Positions 12,418 through 23,590 are shown, counted from the first letter of the stretch. The stretch: 64,000 nucleotides of DNA from Cinclus cinclus (GCF_963662255.1 NC_085046.1:135327392-135391391); one strand, 5' to 3'. Numbers and translations are program-made. Notes: a model not told the origin generated them from the letters alone.

Positions 12418-13139
12418 TGGAAGTAGCAAATGATAGTAGCAGAAGACATCATTCTATAGGGATCAGCATTTGTCTCCCAAACAGATTTTCTGTATTGTGA
12501 AGTTTATGGCTTGTCAGAAGCTCAGTCCGGGATGATGAAGAAAAATTGCTGAGGTTCATCTGAATTCTGTCTTATGTCTTATTGCTCATCTGCACTGACA
12601 CCAGTGATACTCTCCAGGGAGTTTGTAGGCTGTGAAGTATGAAACATGGCAGCTCAAGGAACATCTCGATTCCATCAAAGGGAAGGGCTTACTATGAGCT
12701 GATAGATTCAGTGAATCAGTGCCTGGTTGGTTACATGATATTTCAAACCATGTTTTGGCTTTCTGACTCTGTCTCTGAAGAATTAAGATTACTGGGGAGA
12801 GAAAGGATACACCTGATGGTTGGAGTAATATTGCAATTGCTAGCGGGCTTCTTAACTTATTGAAAATAACTTTAAATAGGGTCACTAGAGCATTGTGATG
12901 ATACACTTGATCCATAGCCATACTTTGGATTGGATTGAATAATGAGCAAAAGGACTCCTGGAATAAATCTGTGAGCTGGAGAGATCCTGGCTCACATACA
13001 AGGAAGTGAAGATTTTGAAGAACGAAGAAAAAGATTTTGAAACTTGTTTTCAAACCCCAAAGACACAAGATAACTAAAGTACAGAATAAGATACAAAGAT
13101 AACATAAAGACATCTATATGTCTATACTATTACCTGACA
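12418..13139 (-). mobile_element. Possible LTR of an ERV-L-like element
   Basis: On the reverse strand the block starts TGTCAGGTAATAG and ends CTACTTCCA, followed by the primer-binding-site-like motif. A TATA-like CTATTTAAAG (near 12875) and a weak AATAAG-type poly(A) motif (near 12567) fall in the right order. A 175-codon reverse frame (13113-12586) spans most of it but has no recognised domain. Boundaries rest only on TG...CA ends and context. A second copy elsewhere in the genome would be needed to confirm the unit. Confidence 0.35.
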
Positions 13140-13166
13140 GCCAACACTTTCATTCTGTAAATAGCA

Positions 13167-13192
13167 CCATCAGGATGAAGCCCTCCTGATGG
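13167..13192. repeat. Short perfect hairpin
   Basis: CCATCAGGA is followed 8 bases later by its exact reverse complement TCCTGATGG. It has no T-run or other feature suggesting a particular role. Confidence 0.85.
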
Positions 13193-13829
13193 CAATATTT
13201 ATTCTTTTGAGCTCTTCCTTAATTGCATCTGTACTGCACACCAGGTATATTTGTCCTTTAGCAGGGATGTGTCTTTCAAGGTTAGAGATCCCTTACTTGA
13301 GGCTATGAGATTCTTCCTAGGGCAAGGCAGAGAGATCCTTTGGTTGTAACAGGTCCTTGGTGAGTGACTGATACCATGCTAAATTAATGAAATATTACTA
13401 AGTCCTGTACCTACTCAATATTGTTATAAACTTTGTATAGATAATTCCATTCATCATAAACCATCATCCGAGTTTGAGGCAAAGACATCTATGTCTAGAT
13501 ACATCTGTGTCTAGATTGATATGTCTATCAATCTAGATACATTGCTGCATCTATGTTCTGTAAGTTTATAAGACAGGGGGATCCATTCTCAACCTTGTGA
13601 CTCAATGGAAGGGTCTCTGTGCAAATCACTGTAACTCAAACCTAACATGTTTTTCTTTTGCATAATTCTTTGATGCAGTAATTAATAAAGTGAGCCTTGC
13701 TACCAAACTTCTCGAATCTTGATAACTGCTGTAAAGCTGTCCTAAATGTTATCAAATGTATGGAACTATATTATTTTCCCTCTATAAAAGATGTTCTCTT
13801 TTTCGAATGAGGTGCATTCCTTATGACTG
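13193..13829. other. Mixed-composition spacer with a poly(A)-signal motif
   Basis: An AATAAAGTGAGCC motif near 13684, followed by GC-moderate sequence, resembles the 3' part of an LTR in forward orientation. I could not find convincing TG/CA ends or a target-site duplication. It also holds the hairpin described separately. Confidence 0.3.
13506..13541. repeat. 16-bp inverted repeat with a 4-base loop
   Basis: Arms TGTGTCTAGATTGATA (13506-13521) and TATCAATCTAGATACA (13526-13541) pair over 16 bp with one G.T position, around the loop TGTC. Just upstream, ATCTATGTCTAGATAC (about 13487-13502) partly repeats one arm directly. The purpose is unknown; template-switching during replication is one way such structures arise. 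Confidence 0.9.
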
Positions 13830-14880
13830 CTGGACATAACCAAAGACTGATGGGAAGAGCCAGCATAGATTTACCAAGGGCAAATTATACCTGAAGGACC
13901 TGACTGCTTTCTGTAGTAACTGACTCTGTGAACAAGAGTGGAAGCTGTTTATCCTGACTAACCAGGTGTTTCGCATATTCTTGTAGCCAATTTGGAAAGG
14001 TGCATTACAACATGGAAAAGTGGCAGGAGGGCTGGCCTGACTGGACTGTGGTCACCTGTCTAAAATCCACCTGGATACTATTAACAGTGGTGCTCCCCAG
14101 AGAAGAAGACCAGGGCCAGTACAATTCAATATGTTCATTAATGGTCCTTATGGTGTGTTAAAAATACACCTTTAGAAAGTGGTGTTGAGAACAAAGTTTG
14201 TGGGGACAGGACCTGGGCAGGTGTCACAAATGGGTTGAAAGAAACTGTATGAAGTCCAACAAAGGCAAATATATGAATAATCTCATGCAGCTGGGGACTG
14301 AATGGCTGGGAGCTGTGTCTGCAGAAAAGGATCTGGGCTTCCTGTGTACAACAGGGTGAATATGAGTTGTCAAGGAGAGCTTTCACGTTGGAAGTCCACT
14401 GCATAATAGACTGTTTTCACAATAGAAGAGACAGCAGGTAACCTGCCATTGACAATTCTGAGAGTAAATTCAGAGTCCTGCATCAAGTTTTTATTTCCCA
14501 GTAGAAAGCACACATGAAAGAAAAAACAACAAAGCAAGCTTAGTAGAGGGCTGCAAAAATGATTAGAGGCTTGTAATATGTGATATACAGAAAGAGAATG
14601 AAAAAATTAAAAACTGAAAAAGAATTTTACTGTGGTTTTCATCAAGATGAGAGGAGAAGAAAAGAAATTAAATGTAAGTGGGACAAGGTGCAGCAAAAGA
14701 GATTTTGATTAGATATTAGGAAAATGTACTTAGAATGTGTGTGTTTAAACACTAATGAGGGTGTTTAACACACCCTGTTAAACATAGGGATTCTAGTGTT
14801 TAAAGGTCACCCACAGAGCCTGTGAAATCCCTGTTCTTGCAGATATTCAAAATGGGAGTGAATTTAACCCCAAGCAGTGT
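13830..14880 (+). mobile_element. CR1 LINE fragment, decayed reverse-transcriptase region
   Basis: Forward-strand translation in shifting frames recovers CR1 pieces. The 5' part has GRASIDLPRANY, corresponding to the CR1 'HGFTKGKSCLTNL' area. About 14085-14150 has the polymerase-proximal 'GVPQ...GPVQFN.FING' block. Near 14270-14400 come residues equivalent to the ORF2 C-terminal third. Stops and frameshifts are frequent. The 3' part drifts into A-rich sequence and no intact 8-bp tail repeat is seen. Confidence 0.75.
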
Positions 14881-14967
14881 TAACTTGCAAAAAGAATCCA
14901 CCTTTAAAACGGTGCTCCTTTTGAGGGCTTGAATTAATCCCCTCTAACTTATGAGTTTGGGTTTATT

Positions 14968-15104
14968 ATTGTTTTGTTTTGTTTCTTTGCTTGTGATTTC
15001 TTTCTTTTTTTTTTTTTCCTTGGGGGGAGGGCTTTTCTGGGGGATTTTGTTTTGTTTTGTTTTGTTTTTCTTTTTTGGGTTTTTTTGTGTGTTTTTTTTT
15101 TTTA
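14968..15104. repeat. T/G-rich low-complexity tract
   Basis: Interrupted (GTTTT)n and poly-T runs with two G-runs (GGGGGGAGGG near 15022), ending in a T run near 15100. Confidence 0.9.
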
Positions 15105-17976
15105 ATCTGTGATTTTAAATGGTTCCTATATCTCAACAACTTAGCTTCTTCAGGATCTCACTACGTTTGAGAAAACTGGTATGTTTCATGGAACTGAAAT
15201 TTTATTTGATGAATTCTGTAAGTAGAACTGTTGCTTAAAATGCCTTAAGGATTTTTTGCAATGTGTAGCAAACCACTTTCCCTCATATGTTAATTTGGTA
15301 TAAGAAATATATTGAGGCTTACATGATATCATTAACCATTGATAGTGGACAAGCTTTTGTTCTGGTGCATAAATATCATAATGTGTACCATATTTTAAAA
15401 CTCCAGGTTGTTTACATGAAAAGCCTTCATGTTTCCTAAAATTGTACTGTGTAGATAGTAATAACTGATAGGAATGAATCAGTATATTAACAGGCAGACA
15501 TATACAGAGCAGATAATTTTCAAACTAATATCAGAGTATGTCTGAAAGACTCTTTCAAAAAGACTCTTTCATACTTTCTTTTCCCATGCTGCTAAGAATA
15601 ACAGAATACATCAAGACAATTTCAACAAAGGCAGAAAAAACAATTGTGTTTTGATCTGAGAACCTCTATAACAAAGTCACAAGGAGAATGTTTTACCAGT
15701 CTAAGTTTCATAATGTGTTCAAAGCTAAAACAATATGATCAATAACTACACAAATATTTTCAAATGTCAGGACTTAACTGTAATCTTAAATAAAATCTTA
15801 ATTCAATTTGTATGTCATTATCGGTATTGCTAGCATGTCCATCAAATGCTGGTTTTTTAAGTTGAAGAGTGAATATTCAAGAAAGTACATAAGAGACTAA
15901 GGAGTTGTTTTTCTTTACTTCATGATATTTCCAATAGGCAAATCTCTGTGGAAAGATGGCAAGGGGTTTTTTCATCCTTTGAGGTCAAATACTCATCATT
16001 AAATGACCGGTTCATGGGGTACCAGACTTACCATGTAACTCTAATGATCTGAATAAAATACATTTTTTTGGCCTTGAGCTGCTGATGAACAATAGAAACA
16101 AATAGAGACTTTCCTGATTTACATTCTGGAGGGTATTTCTTTTATTATTCCGTGGACTCCTTAAAGATACTCCAGAAATTTATATCCTATTTACTCACAA
16201 ATTTTTACTATTAACATCGAACAAAATGTCTTATACACATATACACTTATATACTGTATAAAACATTAGAAAATGCTAGGTAAAATGAAATTACCTCAGT
16301 ACATTCTCATGTATACACCACTTTTCTGTTTTCAATTTTTGTTCTACGTTTAAAATTTGTCTACAAAATACATATGTGCATTTTAAGCAATTTGGAAATC
16401 ATCTGAAAATACAGATTATACAGTGTATTTGTCATTCTTCAGAGTTTGTTTTTTATATATTTAAGTCAGGAAGACAATTTAATCATTTTGTTGAATTGTT
16501 TTGTTATCATATTTTCAGTCTGAATATGATCAAGAAGTTGTTTTTTCTTGTGTCAAGCACCTCTTGAAAGAAACAATGCACTAGGTTCTATGAAAGCAGC
16601 TAACCATGTAATAAGAACTCCATTTACAAGATATGAGGCCTGTGAGACAAATGTATGTCAGACGACCATTAACTCTGCTTAATGTACTGATAGCACAAAA
16701 GTGAGTGTGAGTATACAGTAAGCATTTCAGAGAAAAAGAAAATGTCTTGAATAATTTTTCAATGGTGGGAATAGTTTTCAGATTCCAAATGAAACAGATT
16801 TCATGTGTGTCTAAGTTATTCTTTGGTTTAAGCACACCAAGAACTTCCTTATGCAAAATTCTCCTGCTAAATGGGTCATTTTTAAGTCTAATCTAAACCT
16901 GTCATCTTCATAATGTTGCCTACAGGTAAAAATCTGTGTCTCTTCTCTGTCCTGCAGGATTAGATTTGGTTCTGTTGGTGCCACTGAACCCTTAAATATA
17001 TTCTTCAGCTGACATATATCACTTAAAAATATGATGTGCTCTGACATATTCCCCTCCAAAGTCCTTTTAACATGCTGGTCATACAGCAGCAATGATACAT
17101 TTCTTTGTACTCAGACATTTCATTGCTTCAGGATGAATAAATGGATATTTTTTTTCTCTCTAAGAATATCTGTTTTTTGAAGAATAGGCATATTTCCAGA
17201 CCTTTTGGAAGAATGAGATTAAATACTGCTAGACATCTCTTAAAGTAATTGTGATCTAGAAGTTTTCTCATTCTGAGAAAGCACTAAGTTTGTTATTAGA
17301 GGATTGCATCAAGTAGCAGGCTAAGTTTAAGTAAAATTTCTTTCCTGTAGAGCCTCATCTATTAGCTCTTGTCTATAAGTGGAAGACATTTTTCAATACT
17401 GCTCACAAAAGTACTCCTTCCATTTCTTTGGGGCATTTCTCATAAAGATATTGATTAGTTTGTGCACAGCACTGTGAGGAAATTACTAAAATCAAATATT
17501 TGGAAAAGATTACCTAAATTAGTTGAGAGATAAAATTTATTTATATTGATGCAATAGTGATGCATATCTGAGTGTTCTGAGACTCAATCTGATGTCTGGA
17601 CAGGGTTGGACTACAACCCTATAGCTAACAAAGTACACATTGGCTATGAGGTCAGTTCTTTGGGAGCCTGAGAACTCACAGCATAAGTTATTTGAAATTG
17701 AACTGCTGTGACAGAAAATCCCTTAAAATTTACAGAGGGCAAAGACAAAGAGTTTCTTACTGATGAATGTGTATTCATGTCTCCTGTTGGTTTCTGTAGA
17801 AGGCTTGTGCAGGACAGAGACCATGAAATATATTAGGGTTACCTAATGTTTCATGCAATATTGAATGTGAATTTCTTAATGCACACAAAGACAGACACAA
17901 AGACACTGCTGCCTGAATAGGAAAGAAAGTAATTGGCCTTTAGGTTCCCAAGACATCAGATTCTAGACAGGCTGGA
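15105..17976. other. AT-rich non-coding DNA, nothing recognised
   Basis: Open frames up to 93 codons on either strand (for example reverse 17092-16811) have no recognisable motif. No mobile-element ends were found until the LTR at 17977. Confidence 0.5.
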
Positions 17977-18673
17977 TGTCTTGGTTTGAAAGACAGGTGT
18001 TTGCCAAGGAAAGCAGAAGCTTCCCCTTGGACTGAAAAAAAACGTGATTCTTCCGATTATTATAATTTTGGAATTAAGAGAGCTCTCAGGCAAAGATATG
18101 GGGGTAGGAATAACAGTTCTTTACTAGTATATCTAACAAGACAAACTAGAACAACAACAGCTATGAAATTACCCACAAACAGAACAGTAACTCAGTCCCA
18201 GTGTTTTTTGGCTGCAGGCACCTTTTCCCTGAGCTGCAGTTCCCGGTGCTGGGGGCGGGCGGGTCCCGCAGAGCTGCAGGAGGGCTGGGGGTGATGGCAG
18301 CGCTGTCCCAGGGGGAGAGAGAGATGGAGAGAGAGCCCTCCACTCACGGTGTGGGTCCTGGTGCTCAGTAGAGTGCTGGATGGTGGTAGTTCACAGCGAG
18401 AAGACAGCCGGGCAGGGTCCGATGGTGGTTTCCCGACGCTGGGATGGCAGGGATGGGACACAGGCGGCGATCGTCCTTCTCGTCCGAACTCCGCGGGGGA
18501 AATGGGCCGAGGCCCAGCCTTCCGCTTCCTCTTCTGGATGTTTGAATCTCGCGGGGCTTGCTTCTTCCCTCCCGTCCCCTCCCCCTTGTCACCAGGGCCC
18601 AGTCAACAGGTATCTTAGCATGACAATGGGGAAAATTCCACAGAGGGAAAAGGGAGAGAACTAACCCTCAACA
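17977..18673 (-). mobile_element. Young solo LTR (family A), copy 2, inverted
   Basis: A 697-bp unit starting TGTCTTGGTTTGAAAGACAG and ending CTAACCCTCAACA on the forward strand, flanked by identical CTGGA at 17972-17976 and 18674-18678. It is the reverse complement of copy 1 at 10321-11021, with scattered substitutions and small indels. Transcriptional orientation is inferred as reverse. The GC- and CpG-rich centre (about 18220-18600) gives long overlapping frames on both strands, none of them genes. No ERV interior is attached. Confidence 0.93.
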
Positions 18674-18718
18674 CTGGAGTATATTCCTTGGAACCTGAGA
18701 AAAAGGTAATTTGGGAAG

Positions 18719-19863
18719 TGTGTCATGGCTTCCTAGTCTACAGATGCAGTCTTCACTCTCTTTCCTCAGCTGGACAGAACAATAAAAATACATCAAAGGT
18801 CTTGTGGATTGAGATAAGGACAGGAAGACATCACAACAATTATCACAGACAGACTTGATTTGGGAAAATTAAATGAAATTCATTTATTACCAATCAAATC
18901 AGAGTAGGATGACAAGTAAAAGAAAATCTTAAAACCAAATTCTCCCTACCCCTCCTTTATATTTATTTCAAACTTAACTGTATTCACAATTCTCCTCCCC
19001 CATTAGCAGTGGAGGGGGATGGGGAATGGGAGTTATTGTCACTTCATTACATATTGTCTCACCACAGAGAGGATTCCTCACACTCCTTCTCTGCTCTGAC
19101 ACGGGGTCCCTTGAATGGGAGAAAGTTCTTAATGAATTTTTGTAACTTCCTTCCCACAGGCTGCAACTCTTCCCAAACTGCTCCAGCATGGACCCCTTTC
19201 CATGGGGTCCTTCAGGAACAGGCTGCTTCAGCATGGATCCCCTACAGGATCACAGTCCTGCTAGCAAACCTGCTCCAGTGTGGGCTCTTCTCCCCATTAG
19301 TTCACAGGACCTGCCATCAGCCTGTTCCAGTGCAGGCTGCCCATGAGGTCACAACATCCTTTGTGCAGCCACTTGTGTGTGGGGTCCTCCAGGGGCTGCA
19401 GGTGGATGTATTCTCCACCATGGACCTCCATGGGCTGCAAAGGCACAGCTGCCTCACCATGGTCTTCAACACAGACTGCAGAGGAATCTCTGCTCTGGCA
19501 CCTGGAACACCTCCTCCCTCTCCTTCCTCACTAACCTTAGTGTCTGCAGAGCTGTTTCTCTCAGACATTTTCCCTTCCCTTCCCTTCCCTTCCCTTCCCT
19601 TCCCTTCCCTTCCCTTCCCTTCCCTTCCCTTCCCTTCCCTTCCCTTCCCTTCCCTTCCCTTCCCTTCCCTTCCCTTCCCTTCCCTTCCCTTCCCTTCCCA
19701 CTTGTGTGCAATAACCTATTTTCCCTGGACTAAATAAGTTACTATGTGCATGGGTGCCAGCTGGCATTGCCTCAGTCAGACACAGAAGCTTCCAGCACTT
19801 TCTCAGAGAAAACATCCTTATCGAACCCTCACTACCAAAACCTTGCCATGTAAACCCAATGCA
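18719..19863 (-). mobile_element. LTR (family B), reversed copy, expanded by a microsatellite
   Basis: On the forward strand it starts TGTGTCATGGCTTCC and ends CCTTGCCATGTAAACCCAATGCA. It contains the diagnostic ACCAATCAAATCAGAGTAGG near 18890, the reverse of a poly(A)-signal region, and repeated 'CTGCTCCAG.TGG' modules between 19170 and 19500. It aligns in reverse with both arms of the copy at 10096-11890. No matching target-site duplication was found, so the ends may have decayed. The 242-codon forward frame inside it is a repeat-driven artefact. Confidence 0.75.
19570..19699 (+). repeat. Perfect (TTCCC)26 microsatellite
   Basis: 130 bp of uninterrupted TTCCC units, polypyrimidine on the forward strand and (GGGAA)n on the reverse. 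It lies within the family-B LTR at a position where the other copy has no such expansion. Confidence 0.97.
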
Positions 19864-19916
19864 GCCAGATAGTTTTAAGTACAGGGCACAAATCTGAGTT
19901 CTTCTGCAATAGTTAA

Positions 19917-20668
19917 TGTCTTAGGTTGCAGTGCAAGATGTTAGCAGAAGTATGTATATCCTATAACCTTCTGTTGAAACCAGGTGGAGCAGTGTTCCTT
20001 ATCTCTTCCATGACCCATTCCTCATTAAGTCCAGGAGGGATATCTTCTGTTAATAGGCCAGTTGTTAAAACAAGGTGGGACAGTTTTCTTTATCTCTGGT
20101 ACAAAGGATCCATCCTTTGTCCAGAAAAATATCTTCTGTTTATGGGGCATTAAGTCTGACTGCATGCCTGATGAAATGACATCATTCCATTGTGAGATGC
20201 CCCACCCATAGGGAGGATCCAACCACTTCCTACCTAGGTAAAATCTGAGATTTAGAACATCAGAGCAGCCTTTTTCCACTGAATTTCCAGAGGAAGACCA
20301 GGCCCATCTTCATCACCACAGACCCTTCAAAGAAAAACTACACTCCTCTCCAAAACCATTGCTTCAACAAGACCACATCTATCACTCCAAGAAGACTGTA
20401 GCCACCATTTAATCAGACGGCTACCAACACCAACTACTGTGACCAACAAGGTGTCAAGTTGTATTCTAACTCTGTCATTGTTTTGGTTCTTGTATTACTG
20501 TATCATTTAATTTTCCTACAAAAGAACTGTTGTTCCTGTTTCCATATCTTTGCCTGAAAGCTCCTTAATTTCAAAGTTATAATAATTTGGAAGGAAGGAG
20601 TTTACATTTTCCATTTCAAGAGGGGCTCCTGCCTTCCTTAGCAGATACCTGTCTTTCAAACTAAGACA
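19917..20668 (+). mobile_element. Solo LTR (family C), copy 1
   Basis: A 752-bp unit from TGTCTTAGGTTGC to CTGTCTTTCAAACTAAGACA, with flanks GTTAA (19912-19916) and GTTAG (20669-20673), a 5-bp duplication with one mismatch. A TATA-like TAGGTAAAAT near 20235 is followed by CAGCCTTTTTCCACTG, shared with the copy at 54341. The U3 part holds a diverged roughly 90-bp direct repeat starting at 19981 and 20071. Its 3' end resembles family A, so the two are related. No ERV genes are attached. Confidence 0.85.
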
Positions 20669-20849
20669 GTTAGATAAACTCTCCGACTCTAAAGTAGTCA
20701 GAAAGTTATTTACTTCACAAATAATGGGCTATGACTCTGTTTTGTTTAGATTCAGTTAGGTATTCACCATTGTAATTGATGCAGGAACAGATTTTAGGAA
20801 TGCTGACTCTTGGCTTAGCCTACCATCTTAAAAGTTTTAAACTTCTCTT

Positions 20850-21870
20850 TCAAACATGGAACAAATATCCAATTCCAACCATTAACCTAACACTGCCATG
20901 TCCTCCATTAAACCCTGTGTCCAGATGCACATTTACACATCTGTGAAATACTTCAGGCACAACCACTTTCTTGGGTACCCTGTTCCAATGCTCAACATCC
21001 CTTTCTATGAAGAAATTCTTCCTAATATCTAATCTAAACCTCCCTGGTAAAACTTGAGGCCATTTCCTTTGGCCCTATTTTTTGTTAACTGGGAGAAGGG
21101 ATCACCCCCTACGTGGTTACAGACTTCTTTTCTATAGCGAGTGATATCATAGGATCATGGAATGGCCTGGGTTGGATGGGACCTTAAACAACATCTAGTT
21201 CCTACCCCCTGCCATGGACAGGGATACCTTTCACTAAGTCAGGTTGCTCAGAATTCCATCCAGCTTCATCTTGAACACTTTCAGTGTTCAGACATCCCAT
21301 GGGGTCTCCCCTGGGACTCCTTTTCTCCAGGCTAAACACCCCCAGTTCCTTCAAACACTTCTCAGAAGACTTGAGCTTCAGGCCCTTCTGCACCCTTTTT
21401 GCCCTTGTTTGTGTACACTCCAGCATCTTTATGTCCTTCTTGTAGAGAGGGATTCAAAGCTGAATGTGGAATTTAAGGTCCTACCTCACCAGTACCCAGT
21501 ACAGCGGGACAATCACTTTCCCTAATCCTTCTGGCCACACTCTTTTTGATACAGGCCAGAATGCCATTGGTTCTCTTGGCCACCTGGGCACACTGATGGC
21601 TCATGTTCAGCTGCTGCTGACCAACATCCCCAGGTTCTTTACCACCAGGCAGCTTTCCAGATGCCCATTCCCTGGCCTGCAGTACCATATGGAATTGTTG
21701 TGACCTAAGTGCATGACCTGGCCCTTTGCCTTGTTGAGCCTCATACAATTGTCCTTGGCCCATAGATTCAGCCCCCAGGTTCTTCCTACTGTTGAACAGA
21801 TGAGCACTTCTGCCCAACTTAGTGTTATTCAAACGCAAAAACTCAGAGTGGATAGCTAAAAATTCCACAA
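20850..21870 (-). mobile_element. CR1 LINE fragment, interrupted by a younger CR1
   Basis: The part at 20850-21147 is the CR1 3' end and ORF2 tail on the reverse strand (CTTCCTAATATCTAATCTAA near 21020). It resumes at about 21301 with GGGTCTCCCCTGGGACTCC, where an uninterrupted CR1 would continue. It runs through ORF2 sequence including a reverse frame with AKRTNGILACIKKSVARRI and LPGGKEPGDVGQQQLNMSHQ (21868-21473). Frames are broken. The 5' portion of the element is missing. Confidence 0.85.
21148..21300 (-). mobile_element. Short CR1 3' end nested inside another CR1
   Basis: About 150 bp beginning with the avian CR1 terminal signature ATAGGATCATGGAATGG, then GGGTTGGATGGGACCTTAAA, ending near CAGACATCCCAT. 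The outer element is continuous across it when removed. 5' truncation to the last 150 bp is typical of CR1 insertion. Confidence 0.8.
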
Positions 21871-22154
21871 GTTGATGAATATTTATATGTATTCATAAGG
21901 CTTGACATCTGCTATCCTGTGCATATTTATGATCTGGTTCTATGCTAGAGATTTTGAGGGAGGTCAGGCAGAATAAGCCCTTATTACTTTGCAGTGCAGC
22001 TTTTAATGTTCCTGAATTTGGAATGTGTTTGCTTGGCAGGTTAAATGAATTGCCATTGCAGGCCTACTATGAACAATCTAAATTTCATGAAAAATAATGG
22101 AAGTGCATAAATACAAAAAGAACATCAATTTCAAAATTTTCATATGAATTTTCA
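21871..22154. other. AT-rich spacer between CR1 copies
   Basis: No recognisable repeat or open frame. The start of the next CR1 tail is at about 22155. Confidence 0.5.
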
Positions 22155-23590
22155 TAAAATCACAGAATCCTCGAAGCTGGCAGGGACCTCTGGAAATACA
22201 GCTTCCCTCTTCAAACAGGATGAATTCAGGTCTTTGTCCAATAACAATAAAAAGATGGAGAGTCCACAACTTGTTTGGGCAGTCTGTTTCTGGATTTGAC
22301 CATCTACACAGTACAGTTTTGGGCCTTAACACTAAAATTTTCTTCTGTTTCAATCAGCTTCAACTGCCTCTTGTCCTGTCACTGGGCACTGCTGAGAAGA
22401 TTCTGGTTAATTCTTCTATTCCCTCTCATCAATTATTTATACATACTGATAAAATCCCGCTGAGTCTTTCCCAGGCTAAACAGCTCCAGCTCAGCCTTTC
22501 CTTGAGTGTAAGTTACTCTGATCCTTTTGTCATCTTTCTGTCCCTTCACTGGACTTGTTTGAGCATGTCTTGCTTATAGTGGAGAGCTCAGCACTGTACA
22601 CAGCCCTGCAGATATGTCTCACTCATGCTGAATAGAGAGGAGGAATCATCTCTCTTGACCTGCTAGTAACACTTCTGCTATGGCCCAGGAGGCTGCTGAC
22701 CTTTGTGTCAAAGGCTTATTGCTGGTCTGGTTCATGTTCAGGCCTATTCCTGATAAGCTTTTTTCCTGCTTGTTGACACTTAGTCTGTACTGTGCAGGTA
22801 CAGGAATTTCCACTTCCTTTGTTGAATTTCATGAGGTTCCTGTTAGCCCATTTCACCACTCTGTTGAGGCCCCTCTGAAAGACAGGCCAATTGTCTAGTG
22901 TATCAGCCATCACACTCCTAGCTTTTTATAATCAGCAAATTTTTTGAGGGTCATTAGGAAAGAAATTAAATAGTAGTGGTACAAGAATCAGCCCAGGGGA
23001 TACACCACTTGTGATTGGTCTACAAGTTGGCTTCATGATGCTAGTTAGATTCCTGTAAGGATGCATTTCAGGCAGTTTATAATCTATTTTCACCTAGTTT
23101 TAATTATATGTTTATTTATCAGATTATTATTTAACATTTTAATCAGTAGAATGCTCTGAAACTCAATGTCAAAAGCTTTTGAAAATTCAAAATAAATCTC
23201 ACATTCTCTGAACTATTCCTTTGAAGAAGGTTGTGAGGTTGGTCAGGCATGATTTCTCCTTTGTAAATCCATGCTTAATGCTCCCGGTAACCTTATTGTC
23301 CTCGGTAAACTTGGACATGATTTCTAGGATTATTAGCTGCAATACTTAATGGATTAAGGGATTAAGATGTAATTGGCCAGACCTTCCTTCTTGTACTTCT
23401 TGAAGACAAAAATACCATGTGCTTTCTTCCAGCCCTTTGGAACCTCCCATAATCTGTGTGATATTTAAAGAATAACTGAAACAGACCTCAAACTATCAGC
23501 TAGCTTCCCCAAAACTTGTGAGTGCATCCCACGAAGCCTCATGGACCTGTCTGCGGTCAGGACCAGGTTGGTGTCCCGTTCTGTGGTGGG
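22155..23590 (-). mobile_element. Long CR1 LINE fragment
   Basis: On the reverse strand the 3' end is at 22155 (AAATCACAGAATCCTCGAAGC, shortened) and ORF2 sequence extends to about 23590. A reverse frame near 22913-22716 contains VVKWANRNLMKFNKGSGN, matching the conserved CR1 'LMKFNKGKC' block. Further 5' blocks are recognisable at about 23210-23460 in broken frames. At about 1.4 kb it is the longest CR1 piece here and is heavily decayed. Confidence 0.88.

Noticed and set aside
12586..13113. 175-codon reverse frame
   Set aside because: No domain recognised, and it fits within a probable LTR; kept only as part of that element's description.
19009..19737. 242-codon forward frame
   Set aside because: Lies wholly in the reversed family-B LTR and its last third is the (TTCCC)n tract translated as a Pro/Ser/Phe repeat.
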